From Calophaca sinica (lineage: Eukaryota; Streptophyta; Magnoliopsida; Fabales; Fabaceae), in contig CM073735.1 in assembly GCA_037113605.1 (NCBI GenBank), forward strand, positions 13,686,001 through 13,750,000: DNA of 64,000 bases. The letters run 5' to 3'. How positions within the stretch are numbered: the first letter of the stretch is position 1; each line of letters begins with the position of its first letter. The notes under the pieces are model-generated. The model worked only from the letters and a program-made list of their open reading frames with translations. It did no database searches and was not told the DNA's origin. A program made the position numbers and the translations under genes. Below are positions 22,605 through 34,420 of the stretch, in pieces.

Positions 22605-23146
22605 GGTTTTTTTTTTCTCTGTACCACCACTTTTTATTTATTTATCCAATTACCACACTTTTTAGATTATGTGCCAAAATATCATATTTTTTAGCAGTTG
22701 CGAAGTTCTTTTTAAGAACCACGACTTCTCAACGTAATTGTTTTTTTTTTTAATTCCTGTTGAGAAGTCGTCCACTTTTTTTCTTTAAATGTTGAAGAGA
22801 AGTCGCCTCTAGAAAGGGGGACTTCCCAACATTGCCTTTTTTTCTTTTTTTATTCGTTCAACAGACTTTTTTTAATTGATCAAAAAAAACAACATGAGAA
22901 GTCCCCCTTTCCAGGGGCGACTTCTCTTCACCATTTAAAAAAAAAGTGTTTTTACTATGAGAAGTCCCCTTTGGAGGGGGCGACTTCTCAACAGGAATTT
23001 AAAAAAAAAAACAATTACGTTGAGAAGTCGTGGTTCCTAAAAACGACTTCTCAACTGCTAAAAAAGTGTGGTATTTCGGTACATAATCTAAAAAGTGTGG
23101 TAGTTGGATAAAAAAAAAAGTGGTGGTACAGGGAAAAAAAAAAACC
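22605..23146. mobile_element. Foldback-type element with GAGAAGTCG motifs
   Basis: The two halves are inverted copies over about 160-190 bp, starting GGTTTTTTTTTT..CTGTACCACCACTTTTT. About ten GAGAAGTC words or their complements are scattered through arms and centre. It is flanked by ACCTCTGC (22597-22604 and 23147-23154), extendable to CCACCTCTGC if the end is placed two bases earlier. It has no coding capacity; the two mirrored ORFs (22502-22753 and 22999-23196) are translations of the arms. Confidence 0.8.
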
Positions 23147-23163
23147 ACCTCTGCTGTAATATA

Positions 23164-23246
23164 CTCCCTCCGTTTTCGTTTATAAGCAAAAGTCACTTTT
23201 TATATTCATTGAAAAATATATGTATTTGGCCCGAAAACGGAGGGAG
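23164..23246. mobile_element. Stowaway MITE
   Basis: This 83-bp element with ends CTCCCTCCGTTTTCG and CGAAAACGGAGGGAG is flanked by TA dinucleotides, the signature of Tc1/Mariner-type Stowaway elements. Confidence 0.9.
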
Positions 23247-23520
23247 TATATATCACAGGATCTATCTATAGGGTGCTTGGGAATGTCAGATAGTCTTTTC
23301 TTCTTTTTCTTTTCCTTATTTTAAATCTTCTTAAAAAAATTAACTTTATTCCTTTTTTATAAGCAAAATTAAATTTTATTAGTTTGGGTAAACTTTATTG
23401 CCTTTGGTTTATTTTTTTATAAGCTAAAATATTTTATTCAATGAGAGAAGTAGCACAAGGAGGACAAGCACTTGCACCATTAGGAGGCATGGTGCTCAAC
23501 TAAAGGTGAGACACCACAAT

Positions 23521-24858
23521 CACTATGCCAAAAATTTAATCAGATAACGATGTTTAGATGATGTTTCAAGACAAAAACGTCATGAAAAATCACAGAGAAA
23601 TTGGATAACTTTAGATAACGCTTACTTGTGAAAGCGTAATCTAAAATCTGTGTCTTTTCAAATGATTTTTGTTTTAGAAAGCGTTATCTAAGATCCTAAC
23701 TTTGTATAAAAGAAAACCCTAAACTCTTATCTACAGTTTTCATTTGTGCGTTTAAATTCCTTTTTCGTTTCATTTTCGCCAGTTCTCCATTTGAAAATCC
23801 TTGACCACCATGAGCAACAGGTAGCCGTCACAGTCTTTGTTCACCGTCTTCATTTTCATCTTTGCTCGTTGTCGTCATCGTGTTCGTTCGCAAGTTCATC
23901 GCAGGTCAGTCTCTCTTCTCTCCTGCTTCCCCTATGTGCTTTCTATATATCGGTTTATAACTATCAATTATTCGAATTAGTGGTGAATATGGAAGTTATT
24001 TGTTAAGTTAGTTGGTTTAGTATCGCTCTTTAAAATCCATAAAACAATATTGTTACTTGCATAATTGTTTCAATTACAACTATGCAAAACTGTACCTACA
24101 AATTAAGTGTTTTCTATAGTTAGATTATTTATTATTAAAATTATATGGAGATATGTAAGTGGTTAGTTGTTTTAGCTTACGAATCGGAGTTGTAACCTCT
24201 TTATCTAATAAATCTAGTTAGTGTGTCTGTAGTTTTAGAGACTGAATTGTAATCAAAATGGTGAACGTTATTTGGCACGTTTTTGTTTGGTAATTTACTA
24301 GCTTGCGTTTGAAACTTTCTTGTCATGGTGGTTCTATTTTGACTGGTCTATAATGTATCCAACAAATGGAATTCATACAAGTGTAGTTCTAAACCCATGA
24401 CTTCACAGTTATGGTATTTCAATAAGTTATGTCTTTGCCCAAGTTGAAGGTTGTGTTTTATAGGCTCGAAAGAAGCATTGTCTTAGAACCAAATCGGGAG
24501 GCTGATTTACTTCTTTCGAACTTGAAAAACAAGTGGCTAATTTGCTTCTTTCATGCTTGCAAAGTACGACCTTCAACTTGAGTATAGACATGGCTTATTG
24601 AAATACCACAATTGTGAAGCATTGGTTTAGAACCACACTTGTGTTTATTGTTATGTTTTAATTGGTAATATTCGTTATTTTTTATTCTGGTGTAATCTCT
24701 ATAGGATGGATCCTCTAGTTGCTCCCGAATCAATTCATGTCCTACGTCAATTTAGAGCTCAACTTTTTTTTAAAAGGGCGAGTAAATATTTTGTTTTTTG
24801 TTTTTCTTCCTCTCCCTTTTCCTAATCATACCCCCTTTTTATCCTCTCTTCTCCTTTA
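23521..24858 (+). mobile_element. CACTA-like 5' end
   Basis: The sequence starts CACTATGCCAAAAATTTAAT, close to plant CACTA termini. Subterminal GATAACGC/GCGTTATC words follow in both orientations (23541-23690). A TATA-like TATAAAAG and a short ORF (23746-24006) come next. No matching TAGTG end was found; the element may be truncated or extend beyond the solo LTR that interrupts at 24859. Confidence 0.5.
24377..24643. repeat. 100-bp inverted repeat
   Basis: Arms 24377-24480 and about 24545-24643 are inverted copies (ACAAGTGTAGTTCTAAACC.. versus CACAAGTGTGGTTCTAAACC.., and GGTATTTCAATAAG in both). About 60 bp lie between them. It sits inside the CACTA-like segment; its function is unknown. 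Confidence 0.75.
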
Positions 24859-27386
24859 TGAAGCGACCGAAAAATCCGGAGATTCTTCGAAAAAACAATA
24901 GAGTCGCCACTAAGGTTTATTTGTTTAGGAAAAACACTGGAAAAAACCCTTTTAAAAGAAAATGGTCTTTGAAACCAGATTTTGGGTTCGGGAGTCGATT
25001 ACGCATAGGAAATGTATTAGCACTCTACGACCTCCTTTCGAAAAAGGTTATCTCTAATTAATTGTGCAAAATTTGTTAACTTCAAAAATATTTATTTTCC
25101 CCTTTTATTGAAAATGCAAAGAAAATTCACTTTTGAGTGAAGAATAAATTTAAAAATGTTTTACGGGTTTGTTTGCATCTCAAAAGAAATATAATCTTAA
25201 TTTTTGTGATAAGTGACAATATAAGAATTTTTTTTTTTGCGTTTGACAGGAGTGGTCCCCTGCTCCTACGTATCTCCAGGTACGATGGAGAAATCAAAGG
25301 TTACATAGTTCTTGGGTAGAAAATGGTTATGTGTTGGTTGATTTTAATGGTATATTTTTTATAAAAGGTAGGTTTTCGTGGGGATCAAACATGAAGCAAT
25401 CGAGAGTGGTCCTCACTAACAACCTATTTTGTCTGGAAGATTAAGATGTTCGTACTGGTCAAACGGGAAGCAATCTCGAGTGATCATTACTAGTAAAATA
25501 AACATGATTTTATTTTTATCAAGAGGGTAGGTTTTCACGGGGACCAAACAAGAAGCAATCAAGAGTGGTCCTCACTAACAACCTATTTTTGTTTAGAGAA
25601 TTAAGGTATTCGTATTGATCAAACGGGAAGCAATCTCGAGTGATCATTACTAGTAAAATAACTTCATAAGATTTATTATAATTTTTTTTAAGAAAACATA
25701 GTCTCAAAATTTGTATGATAAATTGAAATTTAGTTGAGTAAAATTGTCCTAGTTTAACTAGTAAAAAGGGGGTGTCTACGTTTATTTAGCAAAGAAAACA
25801 AAAGGGCAGAAGCCCAATACCCACAAACAAAACCCAAATGAATAAAATAAAAAAAGATTGATAAATAAAAGAAAAAAATAAAAAAACAAATGGAAGAGAA
25901 GTAAAAAAGGGAAGGGGGCGTTTTAAACGGGTTTCATATTTGAGAACCATAAAAAATAAAAGAAGCTGCGCAGAGCAGCTATGGTGGGAGAAAAGAAGGT
26001 TGTGGCAGTGAGAGTGAAGAGGTTGGGGGAGAGGGTGCGGCCGGCGCGCGCCGTCCTTGCTTTGACTGCGAAAGACAACGGTGAAGCCACGAGAGGAGAA
26101 CGGGGAGAGGCGCGAAGAGGAGAGATCGAGAGGGAGTGTGGCTGGCGCGCCATCGGCACGGCCGCGACTAGCAGTAGATGTCCACGGTGCGAACGAGAAG
26201 GGGCGCGAGGAGGAAGAGGACGACGCTGATGGAGGTTCTGGCGAAGAGGCGAGGAGATCGTGAAGTGGGAGGGCAAGGCCACAAACGCGGTGGCTCGTGG
26301 GAGTGACTGAAGAGGGCCGCACGCATGGTGGTGGTCATTCACCGGAGCGGCGACGGGCGGCGGCTCCACCTTCTTCTTCATCAGGTCCTCTCAAATACTC
26401 TTATTTATTTATATATTTTTTTATTACTGATTCTACTAACAATCACCACTCTGCTTTCCAATCTTCTGCTTTCCAATCTTCTCTTCCATTTTTGTTTTTC
26501 CTATTCTTTTCTGTTACTCATCATTTTTCTGATTATGCCTTGATTTCCTTATTTGATTTAATTGCTACCATTCTTATGCTAAAAATCTAATTCTGCATGC
26601 TTATACATCACTTGTTTTAAAAGAAATAAAAAGCAACCTGGATTCTAAGCTATGAAAGGAATGGGACTCTGAGGAAGACCTTTGGTTGCTCCTTTGTGAC
26701 AGTATGAATCAACCCCTCTTAGTTCTTTTGCCACCGCTTTGCTTCTACGTTCTTAACCGTGCATTCCTTTTCTTTTCTGTGTTTGAATCAAGTGAATTAG
26801 GACCCAAATGTGGAGTCTCTAATTCTTTATTTTGGTGGTGAAAATTCTTCAGAAATTCCTTAGAAATTATGTGTGTCCTTTTTTTTTTTCCTGAATTGAA
26901 GCTGTATTTATAGAGTTGAGGAGCTCTAATGAGACAATGTTGGCCTGCTTGTTGCAGGGATGTGGGAGATCTGAAGGATGCAGGGGGTTGCAGAGTGGTG
27001 CATGCAAAGCTGCTTAGTTGGAGAAGAAATGGAAAAAAACAAAGGAACAAGAAGAAAAGACTTTGGACTCATTGCATAAAAAAATGCTGCTGCTTGTTGG
27101 TCAGGATGCGCATAGCATCCTTGCATTTTCTTTTGTATTTTTGTTTTTTTATTCATTCTAATTTTATAAATTTTGGACTTGTAATGGACTTTGATTTGTA
27201 TTTTGGGCTTGTGCTTGGTGATAGTAATTTGTAACAAGAAGGGTCATCTATTTGTACCTCTTTTTTTTTATCGCAATTGGGCTGGAACTGGCCCAAAAGA
27301 AATAACACAAAAAATGAGTCCACCCATTATCCCCCAAAAGCAAAAATAAATTAAAAGAGGTGAGTGGACAAAATTGGGGTATAACA
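24859..27386. mobile_element. Solo LTR, 2.5 kb, probably Ty3/gypsy
   Basis: The segment begins TGAAGCGACCGAAAAATCCG, contains GAGTCGCCACTAAG and GGGTTCGGGAGTCG near its start, and ends GGGGTATAACA. A perfect 5-bp duplication, CTTTA, flanks it (24854-24858 and 27387-27391), so it is a complete solo LTR left by LTR-LTR recombination. The leading words are familiar from long gypsy LTRs of dicots; the family call is inference. GC-rich ORFs inside (25786-26381, both strands) are chance frames. Confidence 0.85.
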
Positions 27387-27451
27387 CTTTACATAAGCTT
27401 TAATTAACTTTCTTCATTATGATCTATGTAATTGGTGGAATGCGTGTTGCA

Positions 27452-27592
27452 GCCTTCAGCAGGGTATGGAAGACTTCACAGAGCATGGAGGCTCAACATA
27501 TGGAAGTAGAATCAATCTGAAACCTTTCAAATTCCATCCCAATACAAACTTCCAGAGAACAACAGCTCGCAAAAGAAAACGCAAGTACTAAC
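27452..27592 (+). other. Possible orphan 3' exon
   Basis: After a splice-acceptor-like TTGCAG, a 46-codon open frame ends with RINLKPFKFHPNT..TTARKRKRKY and a stop. The basic, NLS-like tail looks protein-like but matches nothing I can name. It could be the last exon of the interrupted CACTA-like element or of a captured gene. Up to 27990 I see nothing else beyond purine-rich DNA. Confidence 0.25.
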
Positions 27593-28623
27593 TTGTGTGA
27601 CAATCCAAACTAGTTATGGGAGAAGATGGAAAAGATGGGAAGATGGGGGATCTAGTACGGGGAAAATCATAGAAAATGAAAGGGGAGAAGATGAGGAAGA
27701 AGAAGAAGAAGAAGGAAAAGGGGGTGCCTCGGGTTTCTAGAAAACGAAGTTTAAATTGCATCCAGTTATATGCTTCTCAGTGGAGTTCCGTCCGATATAA
27801 ACTTTCGCAAATTTGGGGAAAACATGATTTAACTTAGGGGTGAATTAGCAAAAATGAGAGATGTCAATAATAATCCCCTTTCTTTTTTTGGGTTTTCCAC
27901 ATTATGCTTGTGTGGCCCGTTTCCACTTTTTTGGGAATCCGTCTCTTTTTTTCACATTGAGCCTGGATGGCCTATTTTGGTTTTATTTTCGGCCCATGAT
28001 TTTGGGGCCTCCCCATTTTAATTTTTGCACCTCCCCACTCCCAAAAAAGATAAAAATGCCCTTATGTTTTTCCTAACCCCTCCCCTCCCCTTTTCTCTTT
28101 CATTTCCCTCCCTCCTTCTCTCACCTCCCTTAGACTATCTTCTCTCAGAATCGCCTCCCCTCCCCTCCATCTACCACCTCCCTCTGTCTTCCACCTCCCT
28201 TCATCCCATCTTCTGTCGTGTGTCACTCTGTCGCTATCGTCCCTCTCCATCTCGCTCACAGTGAGCTTCTTCTTCATCAGGTAAGGTCGTATTTCCCTCT
28301 TCTGCTGCGTTTTTTCTGCGAATTTGATGTTTCCGGAAATTTGTTGACGGATACTCCCGTCAACAAGAATCTGAACGTTTGAAATATCAGTTTCAAATTT
28401 TCAACAATTGGATTCTTGTTTTCAGAATCTTCTGTCAACAAGTTTTCGGGTTTGAAAATGGTTTTAAAAAATAAGACTGGTTCGGAAACAAGTTGACGGA
28501 AGATTCCGAAAACAAGAATCTGGTAGTTCAACATGTTTCCGGAAGCATGTTTCCGGAATGGCTGTAAATTCAGTGTTTCATATATTTGACATGGCTGATT
28601 TGGTTGTTGAATTTTCCACAGAT

Positions 28624-30659
28624 ATGGCACGCACCAGGGGTGGTTCTAAAGCAGCCAGTGTTCCTTCATGTAGTGGCTCGACTCAGATAAGGCCCACTGT
28701 GTCGTCAAGCAAAGAACGGACGGCGCAACGTCAACATCTCCAGGATGTGCCCGAGGAGCTTGCACACGTAAATGAGGCTGGCTGCCCATGAGGAGCCACC
28801 GCATGTGGAGGTTGCCCATGAGGATGCTTTCCAGGATAAGGCAGCACACGTAGATGAGGCTACACAGGTGGAGGCTGCCCATGCTGAGGATCCCATTGAT
28901 GAGGCAGGACGTGTAGATGAGGATGTCGTTGATGAGGCAGCACGTGTTGATGAGGCTGCCGTTGATGAGGAAAACTCATTCCCTGGCGGTCCGGAGGACA
29001 CATCAATCCTTGTTACCTACGGTGACCATGTTGCCACACGGTTATGGCACGACGATGTAAGGAACACTTAATTTTTTATTATGTTGTTTTCATTTTATAT
29101 TTTAATGCAATTGACTTATATTTTTTGGGTACCAGGATCGCGGTGAGCTGAAGGTAATAAATCACGGTAAAACCATCGTCAGTTTAGTGCCCCGTGTAGA
29201 GATTATGGCTATCTTGGAGGAATCTGAGCTTCAGGAACTTCGCAACATCTGCTATAAGGTAATTGACAAGGGGTTGATATGTGCATTTGTGGAGCGCTGG
29301 CAGCCAGATACCTTTAGCTTCCACCTACCTGTCGGGGAGATGACAGCCTCCCTGGATGACGTCTCCCAGAGACTCCATATTCCAGTCACGGGGGCGTTCT
29401 TCACCATGCCTGCGTTGGATAAAGAGATAGCTGCTATTTGGTTACACGACCTGTTAGGTGTCTCCATGGCTGATGCACGGGTTGAAGTTGAGAAAAACAG
29501 GGGACCCACGGCTCGTCTCGACTGGCTGCGGACCCTAGATGTTGCAGTGATGGCCAGTGGGACATGGAAGCTAGGGCGTTCCTATTGCACCTAGTCGGCG
29601 GCACTATCTTCGCCGACAAGAACCAGTTGTTGACACGGTGGCATACCTGGGGATGTTTAGGGACCTAAGCAGTGTTCGCACTTATGCATGGGGAGCGATG
29701 GCATTAGCATTCATGTACGACCAACTCAGGGAGGCTAGCAGACATAGGACGAGGCGGGTGGCCTCTTACACGATGCTATTACAGATACGAATGTCATTAT
29801 TTTAAAATACTTTTATACATATAACATACAAATGAAAACTATCTAACTTAGCATTTATCACCTAGGCATGGATATACGAGCACTTCCAGGGTGTTGCATT
29901 CGGCACCAGGGAGCTCCAGCCCGAGTACCAGGAGGGACGACCCCGAGCCTGTCGTTGGAAGCTAATTAGGGGTGCAGGATTGGTGGAGCCATTCAGGCAT
30001 GTTTTGGACAGACTGACTGTTGAGGAGGTTACCTGGGACCCGTATACGGATCACAGAGCGGACCACCAGTTCCAGGCTATATGCCTATTTAGAGGATTCA
30101 TCTGGTTTGGGCCATGTTTCCCTACCTGCCATACAGTGTGTTGCGCCAGTTTGGATATGTGCAGCGCATTCCCGAGGATCCTCGCAACATCAGATCGCAG
30201 TCGATCAGTCCGCAGCAGATGGACGACATGTGGCTTCATTTTGACGAGCATGTCATCGAGGGTGTTCAGCGTGCCACGCAGCCGATGGACGTGGAGTCAG
30301 GTTACATGGAGTGGTTTCATAGGATCTCTCACCCGTACATTTACCCACAAAATGTACCTGGCCCAAAGACTACCGCCCAAAGACTGCAGCCACTCGATGA
30401 TCGAGGTATGTTGGAATTATTATTCTGATTTTGTTATATTTTATAAAGTACGGATTAACTAATAATATATATATTGTTGTAGGATACGAGATGGATCAAG
30501 GCGTATGGGATTGGCCAGAGATTGTTAGAGGGGCGCCTGGTGATACAGTCGGACACAGAGGGTTGGGAGCTCGTGCAGGAGCTTATGAGACTAGCGCATC
30601 CCAGTCGATATTGCCAGCAGATATATGTCCGGAGGAAGAGATCTAGGGCCTTTGATTAG
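28624..30659 (+). pseudogene. Plant mobile domain (PMD/MAIN-like) pseudogene
   Basis: The start MARTRGGSKA is followed by an acidic repeat tract (HVDEA/VDEAA units, exon 1 to 29056). Exon 2 (29136-29784) encodes ELQELRNICYKVIDKGLICA, FVERWQPDTFSFHLPVGEMT and DDVSQRLHIPV, the N-terminal half of the plant mobile domain. Exon 3 (29866-30405) continues with AWIYEHFQGVAFG and FGYVQRIPEDPRNI. Exon 4 (30483-30659) ends RWIKAYGIGQRLLEGRLV..KRSRAFD. Defects: frameshifts near 28785, 29530-29640 and 30110, and the intron-2 donor reads AT instead of GT. PMD proteins are transposon-related and include the host genes MAIN/MAIL1; this copy belongs to the transposon. Confidence 0.8.
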
Positions 30660-30897
30660 ATCTAGCGCGTTCTTTATTTGTATGATCATCAGATGTATTT
30701 TGTTTTGTTTGTAACAAATATGTTATTTATATTTATATATAACTATATATTTTAGTTGACATAAATTAAAATGTTATTCAATTAACTGGAAATAAGGCAC
30801 TTGCAACATGAAAAATACAACAAACACGAGAAACCCTAGCACTTGAGAAATGCAACAAACACAGGGAAGCCAACACTTGAGAAATACAAGAAAACAT

Positions 30898-31343
30898 CAA
30901 GGTTGTGTCAAGCTAGTGATGGTTGACGAATCCGGGTCAGTACACAGTGCGATGATTTCGTTGACAGATCTTTGTTTCCCGATGAGAGAGATAAACTGAT
31001 CAGGACTTTTCACTAGATCCGCGTATAGCTCGATTGGCCCGAGGCTAGCATATTGCTCATGGACTGCTAACATCGTCTCGACATCACCGTTATGTTGAAG
31101 TTTCAGAACATCATATTAAGCAAGTCCGTGTTCCCAACAGACAGGGTATTGGTAATGGATATCAGACACCCTTCTGGTGTCTCCGAATGTAACCACTGTG
31201 TCGTTAACTTGTTTATTTAAGGCATTAAGTGTAATGCCCTTCGAAGCCCTAAATGATTTAGGGGTATCGCCCTCAAATGTGATGCCTTTGTCACCTGTTG
31301 TAATTTGACCATTGAAAAACACAAAAACAAGAACACAACTCAT
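30898..31343 (-). pseudogene. Convergent ORF, MuDR N-terminus-like
   Basis: The minus-strand frame begins MSCVLVFVFFNGQI, then ITLNALNKQVNDTV, VSDIHYQYPV and, after one in-frame TAA at about 31116, YDVLKLQHNGDVETMLAVHE and LGPIELYADLV. The spacing (beta-rich start, YxYP, then a D-V-M-H helix) resembles the N-terminal region preceding plant MuDR transposases. No zinc finger or catalytic domain follows. It ends at 30898-30900. It converges on the PMD gene with about 240 bp between stops, as if the element had two transcription units. Confidence 0.5.
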
Positions 31344-31822
31344 GGTTGTGATGCCTGGAATCTGCACGAAACAAGAAGTTTATCAAATTCCAAACTGAAT
31401 AACTTCCGAAAATCACCAGAAATAAGAATCCGGATGTTTTGAAAATAATGTAACGTCCGGAATCATGTTTCCGGACGATTCCGTCAACAAGATTCCAGAA
31501 TGCTGGAAATCGCGGGAAAAAAAAAGAAGGGTTGTTGCACCCCAGAATCCGGCAAACGGTGGCGGTGACGTCGTCGTCGCCTGAGGTTGGACACTGAAAA
31601 AGAGAGGATGAGGTTGGGAGAGAGATATTATGGGAGAGATTGAGAGAGGGAGCGTGAGAGAGAGAGAGAGAGAGGAAGAGGTGAGGTGAAATTGGGAGGT
31701 GAGGTGAGGAAGAGGGGAAACTAAGAGGGAAGGGTATTTTGTATTTTGTAGGGGTATAATTGACTTTTTATAAAAATGGGGAGTTGTTAAAATTAAGTTG
31801 GGGAGGTTTTGAAATAAAACCC

Positions 31823-32149
31823 TGTTATAAAATGAACCAAAACAAGAATAAGAAACTACAAAATATAGAAGAATAGATATAGGAGAAAGAGAGAATAGAG
31901 AAGAAGAGAGACTTTGTATTATACTCTTCAAGATGCAATCTTTACAATGTTACATGAGTCCTATTTATAGGACACTAGTCTTGTAACTCACAAGCCTATT
32001 AAAGGCCTCACATGATGGGACATTAACATATGAAAATTAAGAGTAATAACAATGAGTGAAAGCATTTTACTCATGGGAGTTACATATAGGAGCATCCTAT
32101 GAAAAATGGAAAAGCCAAGTAAAATGGGCATCCACTAATATTCATAATA
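31823..32149 (-). repeat. 3' LTR of the copia element
   Basis: On the minus strand it starts TATTATGAATATTAGTGG after the purine tract GGGGAG and ends TTATAACA. GTCCTATAAATAGGAC near 31960 contains a palindromic TATA region, and AATACAAAG follows. Confidence 0.9.
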
Positions 32150-32482
32150 CTCCCCATTGGATGTCCATTAAGGATATGCCTCATTAAAACCTTACTAGAA
32201 TAAAAACTCAGTGGGAAAAAAAATACTAGTGAAGGAAAAAGAGTACACTATCCTTTGTGTGGGAACTGCCTCGTTAAAAACCTTACCAGGAAAACCCAAT
32301 GGGATAAAACCATGGTGAAGGAAAAAAGAGTGCAGAACATATTTATGTCTCCCCCTCATGTAAACAATCATCTCTGAGACGACGAAGACCAATCTTTTGT
32401 ACTAATTGCTTAAAAGCTTTACTTGGCAGTGACTTTGTAAAAAGATCAGCTAGATTATCATATGAGCGGATTTTCTGAATGC

Positions 32483-34408
32483 TTATATCACCACTTTTTT
32501 GAAGATCTTGAGTGAAAAAAAAAACTTTGATATATGCTTTGTTCTATCTCCTTTGATATACCCTTCATTCAACCGAGCAATGCATGCAGTATTATCTTTA
32601 TATAGAATCATTGCGACCATTTTTCCAGAAGACAAACCATAAGTCTCTTGTATGTGATGAATCACAGACCTTAACCAAATGCATTCTCGACTTGCCTCAT
32701 GTAGTGCTAAAATTTCTGCATGATTGGATGATATAGCTGTTATAGTTTGCTTCACAAACCTCCATAAGATGGTTGTACCACCGGATATAAACAAATAGCC
32801 TGTTTGTGATCTGCCATTATGAGGATCAGACAAATAACCTGCATCTGCATAACCAATTAAGTCTAACTTGGATACATTTGAATAAAATAAACCCATATCC
32901 ATTGTACCTCTAAGGTAACGAAGTATATGCTTGACACCATTCCAATGTCTTTGTGTAGGTGAAGAACTATATCTTGCTAATAGATTGACAACAAATGATA
33001 TATCAGGACTTGTATAATTAGCAAGGTACATTAGTGCCCCAATTGCACTAAGATATGGTACTTCAGGACCAAGTAGTTCTTCATCCTTTTCTCGAGGTCT
33101 AAAGGGATCTTTGTCCACATCTAATGACCTTACAACCATTGGAGTGCACAATGGATGTGATTTGTCCATATAGAATCGTTTTAGCACATTTGCTATATAA
33201 GCTTCTTGATGCACAAGAATTCCATTCTTTAAATACTCAATTTGTAATCCCAAACAAAACTTTGTCTTTCCTAAGTCCTTCATCTCAAATTCTTTCTTTA
33301 AGCAATCTATAGCTTTTGGAAGCTCTTCAGGAGTTCCAATAATATTTATGTCGTCTACATAAACAGTAATTATAGAAAATTCTTTTCCAGATCTTTGCAT
33401 AAAAATACATGGACAAATGGGGTCATTTTCATATCCTTCCTTTAGCAAATATTCACTGAGACGATTATACCACATGTGCCCAGATTATTTTAGTCCATAG
33501 AGAGACTTATTCAATTTGATTGAATAATCTTCTCGAGAGCTTGAATTGTATGCCTCGGGCAAATTTAATCCTTCAGGGAGTTTCATATAAATGTCACTAT
33601 CAAGTGAGCCATACAGATAAGCTGTAACAACATCAATCATATGTAAATTGAGCCCTTCATGTGCTACTAGGCTAATTAAGTATCGAAAAGTACTTGCATC
33701 CACAACAAGTGAATATGTCTCCTCAAAATCAATGTCAGGTCTTTGCGAAAACCCTTGAGCAACAAGTCGAGCTTTGTATCTCACAATTTCACCATTTTTA
33801 TTTCGTTTTCGCACAAAAACCCATTTGTATCCAACTGGCTTCACACCTTCAGGTGTTTGGACTACATGTCCAAAAACTTTTTGCTTGCAAAGCGAGTTTA
33901 ATTACATTTTAATTGCATCTTTCCATTTTGGCCAATCATTACTTTGCCTACAATCCTTTATAGACTTTGGTTTATGATCCTCGCTATCATTTATCACATT
34001 TAGCGCTATATTATATGCAAAAATATTGTCAACGTTGACTTCATTTCGGTTCCATCGTATTCCATTCATGACATAATTTATTGAGATCTCTTTATTTTCA
34101 CCAGTTTCAGGTACCTGATCAGTCTCTTCTAGAACTGAAAATTCAATTATGTTCGAAGACTCTTTTGGAGTTTCTATATCCTCACTTAGGCCATCTCTCA
34201 TTTTAGCTCCTTTTCTTGTACGAGGATTTTTATCTTTGGAACCGACAGGTCTACCACGCTTCATGCGTGGTTGAGATTCATTTGCAATATTAGATTGTCC
34301 AACGGGGACATCAATTTTGATCGGAGCATTAGCAGCTGGTATATGTGATTTAGTCACTCTTTTTAGATCAGTAAATGCATTTGGTAGTTGGTTTGCTAAG
34401 CTTTGCAA
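32483..34408 (-). pseudogene. Copia reverse transcriptase and RNase H (broken)
   Basis: The frame from 34408 contains a linker (KRGRPVGSKDKNPRTRKGA), then RT: KPVGYKWVFVRKRNKNGEIV, ARLVAQGFSQRPDIDFEETY, the catalytic YVDD at about 33355, and LPEGLNLPEAY. RNase H follows, with acidic residues in GYADAGYLSDP, NHAEILALHEA and YKDNTACI. In-frame TAA codons lie at 33902-33904 and 33485-33487. An A/T-run frameshift near 32515 cuts off the tail, which continues in another frame to about 32360. The element cannot make an intact enzyme. Confidence 0.9.
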
Positions 34409-34420
34409 ATGAATTATCTT

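Noticed and set aside
22502..23196. Two similar ORFs on opposite strands
   Set aside because: They are mirrored translations of the two arms of the foldback element.
25786..26381. Long GC-rich ORFs on both strands (up to 178 codons)
   Set aside because: They lie inside the solo LTR bounded by CTTTA duplications; low-complexity Ser/Pro/Arg composition and overlap in several frames show chance frames in GC-rich DNA.
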